DNA of 64,000 bases, taken from assembly GCF_002803845.1 (NCBI RefSeq), contig NZ_CP024986.1, positions 177,082 through 241,081 on the forward strand, read 5' to 3'. Source of the DNA: Streptomyces lavendulae subsp. lavendulae. GTDB lineage: Bacteria; Actinomycetota; Actinomycetes; Streptomycetales; Streptomycetaceae. The translations under genes and the position numbers were made by a program. The notes under the pieces were generated by a model. It was not told the origin of the DNA. It searched no databases and saw only the letters and a program-made list of their open reading frames with translations. This document shows positions 61,342 to 64,000 of the stretch, piece after piece (position 1 is the first letter of the stretch; every line of letters starts with the position of its first letter).

Positions 61342-61815
61342 TCACCCCACGGCGTGCAATGTCCTCCGCCGCTTCGACTCCGCCGCCTTCTTCGCGGCGG
61401 CCTGCGCCGCCCGCTTCTTCCGCTGCTCCGCCAGCTGGTCCTGGTACTCCGCCACCGCCTGGTGGTAACTGGCCACGTACCCCCGGGCGTCCAGCCGCTC
61501 CTCGGGCGCCATCTCGTTCACCGCGGCGACGGCGTCCTCGAAGGAGTTGTAGCCCGCCAGCATAGGGTTGATCTGATAGACCCCGTTCCTGACCTTCCGC
61601 ACCAGCTTCGCGAGCTCCAGGCTCCGCAGCGCCGCGTTCACGCTCGGCCGGCTGAGCTCCAGCAGCCCCCCGATGGTGGCCTGATCGATGAGGATCCGCC
61701 CCCCGGGCTCACTCAGCGAACGCAGCTTCAGCAGCACGCGGTACGCGGCCGGCGGAAGGTCGAGGTCGGAGAGAAGCCCGTCTGCGTTGACCGCAGCGAA
61801 TCGCAAGGTGCTCAC
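61342..61815 (-). CDS. Winged-helix DNA-binding protein 2 (plasmid replication/regulation type)
   Basis: This 157-residue protein has a winged-helix core at about residues 18-85 (LPPAAYRVLLKLRSL, then DQATIGGLLELSRPSVNAAL and KVRNGVYQINPM) and a highly basic helical C-terminus. The GTG at 61815 overlaps the stop of the upstream gene as GTGA. It resembles the second domain of that upstream protein (both have RxGVYQxNP), so the two probably arose by duplication. Such wHTH proteins near the ends of Streptomyces linear plasmids are often annotated as replication or MarR-like proteins. The function here is not proven. Confidence 0.75.
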   Translation of the reverse strand: MSTLRFAAVNADGLLSDLDLPPAAYRVLLKLRSLSEPGGRILIDQATIGGLLELSRPSVNAALRSLELAKLVRKVRNGVYQINPMLAGYNSFEDAVAAVNEMAPEERLDARGYVASYHQAVAEYQDQLAEQRKKRAAQAAAKKAAESKRRRTLHAVG

Positions 61816-62513
61816 TGAGCTGTCCCTTCTTCCTTGCGCTGTGCCCGGCTCAGCCGGCGCGCAGCGCGCTCCTTGGACCGTTCGGCCCGCAGTTCCTCGA
61901 TTGCCTGCCGCATGTGGTCCAGCGACGGGAACCGCACCAGGTCCGGCAGGCTCGTGTCGCTGCGAATCTGCGAGATGGTGCTGTGCTGCTCCACCTTCAC
62001 GAACTCACCCGCCGTCTCGGTACCCGGGATGAACTCAGCCACCCGGTAACTGTAAGGCGGGTTGAACTGGTACACGCCCCGCCGCACCTTGAAGACGATC
62101 CCATGAGACATGACAGTGTGCAGCGCCTCCGACGTCTTTGTCCGGCTGACGTCAAGGATCGTAGCCATCTCCTCCTGAGTAAGTGGAATCCGGCCCCCCG
62201 CTCGCTGGCACGCGATCAGCAACAGGATCAACCTCAGGGGCAAGGCTTCCCTGAAGTACTGGGCAATCACCAGAAAGAACTCAAGGCTGTCCATGGAGAA
62301 CGCATTTGGCTGACTCTGCGTCCCGTAGAACTCCAGCGGCTTGCGCTCACCGTCGAGCGTGAGCTTGCGACTGGGATACCGCCTCGCGAGGCTGTCCAGA
62401 TCCTTGACCGGAGCCAGCGGCTGACTCCACGCCGAGATCGCGTCATCAACGGGGAGATCAGGACGCGGCGCGCGCGACGGACTCGGCCGACGGCGCTGTG
62501 GCTCTGATGACAC
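61812..62513 (-). CDS. Winged-helix DNA-binding protein 1 (RepL-like, candidate replication initiator)
   Basis: About 233 residues with a winged-helix domain at about residues 85-165 (ALPLRLILLLIACQRAGGRI, TQEEMATILDVSRTKTSEAL, then KVRRGVYQFNP), a basic C-terminus, and an N-terminal region of unknown fold. The GTG at 62513 is chosen because GGAGAG lies seven bases upstream. The open frame extends to 62675, but that would place the 62602-62624 dyad inside the coding part. The promoter side holds several dyads (62563-62834) of the sort bound by plasmid initiators. It is translationally coupled to the second winged-helix gene. Either a replication initiator or a local repressor is possible. Confidence 0.7.
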   Translation of the reverse strand: MSSEPQRRRPSPSRAPRPDLPVDDAISAWSQPLAPVKDLDSLARRYPSRKLTLDGERKPLEFYGTQSQPNAFSMDSLEFFLVIAQYFREALPLRLILLLIACQRAGGRIPLTQEEMATILDVSRTKTSEALHTVMSHGIVFKVRRGVYQFNPPYSYRVAEFIPGTETAGEFVKVEQHSTISQIRSDTSLPDLVRFPSLDHMRQAIEELRAERSKERAARRLSRAQRKEEGTAQ

Positions 62514-62562
62514 GAGGATGCTCTCCACTTCGTTGATCTGCAGAGAGAGTATGTCAACAAGG

Positions 62563-62834
62563 GTGACACTAATGTCACGCTCGTTGACGTTCGGCGTGTC
62601 TTGTGTCCCCTCAGGAGGGACACATCTCGGCCACGACCCCTCCAGGCCCCCTCTACGCGCCCACGACCCAACCACTCCGCCCTCTCGTCCAGTTCGGGGG
62701 CGTATCTCCGCAAGAACGTCAGTATCCCCGACGTTTTAGCCCAAAAAGCGTCAGCCTCGCTGACGTTTTGCCGTCGTTCTGTCCCCCCACCAGCGACACA
62801 TCGACCGAGTTATGTCCCTCCTGAGGGGACATAA
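62563..62834. other. Dyad and iteron cluster, candidate origin/operator
   Basis: Four dyads crowd into 270 bases: GTGAC-ACTAAT-GTCAC (62563-62578); TGTGTCCC/GGGACACA (62602-62624); AACGTC/GACGTT (62715-62735); and TTATGTCCC/GGGACATAA (62810-62834). A CGTCAG/CTGACG dyad also lies at 62749-62765. The two GTCCC-type dyads share the core GTCCCTCCTGAGGGGAC in opposite orientation. TGACGTT recurs at about 62585, 62730 and 62762. The region is upstream of the winged-helix pair and less GC-rich than average. Confidence 0.6.
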
Positions 62835-63487
62835 CTTTCCCCCTGCACCCCGCCTGACCTGCGACAACGCATATCCGTACTCTCTATAGGCCGTCAGCTG
62901 CCGGGCTTCAGGCACCCAACACCGACACAAACCACCTCTGAGCCCTCATTTCCTGACTCCCCGACAGCTGAACCACCTCAAGCCCCTGTACCGGACACCG
63001 TGTCCATAACCGCGCAGAATCTGACTGGTTCCTATCTCTATCCCCGAATCATTTTGAAGCAGCCCGCCCACCGACCATTAACGCCGTTAACACGAACAGC
63101 TCTCCTTCCACCGCTTCTCCAGCACAGCTCATCTCAACGTCAAACAACCCCCGATATGCAGAGCAAGAACAGCAACACCCCAGGTCAACCACCCCCCGCC
63201 ACAACCCCACCCAAAGCTGAGCCCACCGGCTAAAGCCCGGGTTCAACCACACTCAACGCCCACCAGAGACACCACACACCAACTGCGCAACCACACAACG
63301 GTCGGCGGGCAACAACCACAGAGGGACCTTTCAGGCCAAGCACTGTTCCAAAGCGAACAGGAAGACGCCTGGCAACTGATCAGCCCTGTTTCTCAGCCAG
63401 CAGCACCTACACGGAACGCTTCTTAACAGGCACCCTGGAGCTCAGCTCTAGCTCATAGCACTTGGGTACCTACCAACAGGCCAGACA
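62835..63487. other. Subtelomeric non-coding region
   Basis: This stretch has lower GC and stops in every frame. I see no gene. It holds one more GTTAAC-family pair (ATTAAC at 63077 and GTTAAC at 63086, with the same GCC spacer as elsewhere). No other structure is evident before the palindromes begin at about 63488. Confidence 0.7.
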
Positions 63488-64000
63488 CCAGTCAGGGCGA
63501 GGTGTTCCGCCGGGGCGAAGCGAGACATTTCGGCGGAGCGAAGCGGAGATTAACCCGCCCGAAGGCCGGGCCCTGGCCACCGCAGCCAACCACCACCGAG
63601 CGCAGGCGAGGGGGGCTCGCTTCCCAGACGCGCAGCGCCTGGTGCACCTCACCAGGGGTCCGCGTAGTGGACCCCCGACGAGCGAAGCGAGGTTTCCCGC
63701 CGGAGCGAAGCGGAGGCGGCCCCGGCCGAAGGCCGAACTCTGGCCGGCGAAGCCGCCCCGCCGCCGAGCGCAGCAAGGCGGGTCCCTTCCCAGGCGCGCA
63801 GCGCCTGGGACACCTCGCCGAAGGCGAGGCAATGGCTACGCGCAGCGTAGCCACCGAGCGAAGCGAAGGTCTTTCGCCGAAGCGCAGCGGAGGCGAACCC
63901 GCCCGAAGGGCGGGCCCTGGCGGGCGCAGCCCACCGCCGCCGAGCGCAGCGAGGCGGGTCCCTTCCCAGGCGCGCAGCGCCTGGGGTCCCGCTCCGCGGG
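63488..64000. other. Right telomere of a linear replicon
   Basis: About 510 bases of closely packed palindromes with GCA or GAA loops. Examples are CCTCGCC-GAA-GGCGAGG (63813-63829), GGCTACGC-GCA-GCGTAGCC (63834-63852) and CCCGCCC-GAA-GGGCGGG (63898-63914). CCCAGGCGC-GCA-GCGCCTGGG occurs at both 63789-63809 and 63965-63985. The terminal CCCGCTCCGCGGG (63988-64000) read inward is CCCGCGGAGCGGG, the archetypal first palindrome of Streptomyces telomeres. Open frames crossing this region are artefacts. Confidence 0.92.
63760..63985. repeat. 50-bp direct repeat within the telomere
   Basis: The segment beginning CGCCGCCGAGCGCAGC and ending with the GCGCCTGGG palindrome at 63809 recurs about 176 bases further right, ending at 63985, with one base change (CAAGG versus CGAGG). 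It includes GGCGGGTCCCTTCCC before the palindrome. Confidence 0.85.

Noticed and set aside
63470..63854. Open reading frames of about 120 codons crossing the right end
   Set aside because: They lie in telomeric palindromes, their products are Arg/Gly strings and no ribosome site or codon bias supports them.

Overview
The window is very GC-rich actinobacterial DNA that reads as Streptomyces or a close relative. The evidence is the codon use, frequent GTG and TTG starts, a gamma-butyrolactone signalling system, SARP activators, a type II polyketide synthase, and a tap-tpg pair followed by a palindrome-rich end. The last 13 bases, read inward from the right, are CCCGCGGAGCGGG, the classic first palindrome of Streptomyces telomeres, so base 64000 is probably the physical end of a linear replicon. 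A parA-parB pair and two small winged-helix genes near the end favour a linear plasmid over a chromosome arm, but the window alone cannot decide this.

Layout. 1-5.8 kb: a cysteine-motif regulator (cut by the window edge), an atypical OmpR-type regulator, a receptor-like TetR, a didomain aromatase/cyclase, the only ACP, and a first SARP pair. 5.8-11.2 kb: a long operator-bearing gap, an AfsA-type synthase, an NmrA-like reductase, a butyrolactone receptor and a flavin hydroxylase. 11.2-17.4 kb: genes with no evident link to the cluster (GNAT, AraC, NmrA, alpha/beta hydrolase, FBP, flavoprotein, DinB, epoxide hydrolase). 17.5-20.9 kb: a second SARP pair interleaved with two receptor-like TetRs. 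21-26.3 kb: a C-rich microsatellite tract, an antiporter, a TetR/flavin monooxygenase pair and a fifth receptor homologue. 26.4-28.7 kb: parA-parB. 28.8-38.5 kb: SnoaL-like protein, two glycosyltransferases, a secreted HAF-repeat protein, a second cyclase, an oxidoreductase, rmlA, an MFS exporter and an aminosugar N-methyltransferase. 38.6-47.8 kb: an apparent operon with a complete SAM regeneration cycle plus a sugar aminotransferase. 48-57.1 kb: a secreted multicopper oxidase, a membrane protein, an SDR, a third cyclase, a ketoreductase, KS-alpha/CLF, a flavin reductase and an ActIV-like cyclase. 57.2-60.3 kb: tap-tpg. 60.3-64 kb: a NUDIX gene, two winged-helix genes, an origin-like dyad cluster and the telomere.

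How it may work together (inference). AfsA-family signal synthesis and up to five receptor homologues would control four SARPs through operators of the CAAACCG/CGGTTTG type. The SARPs would then activate the polyketide genes, and a SARP-like box lies upstream of KS-alpha. KS/CLF, ACP, ketoreductase, the didomain cyclases and the ActIV-like cyclase would build a reduced aromatic decaketide-like core. Flavin enzymes, the SnoaL-like protein and the multicopper oxidase would oxidise or couple it, and an N-methylated aminodeoxysugar would be attached. Several deoxysugar genes (4,6-dehydratase and others) are absent, so the cluster probably continues left of base 1 or borrows host genes.

The most unusual feature is a family of GTTAAC hexamers at 9-base pitch. 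It recurs between genes at five places and is embedded in frame in tap, where it encodes Val-Asn-Ala-Val-Asn motifs. I know of no described element with this arrangement; it could be a centromere, iteron or regulatory array of this replicon.
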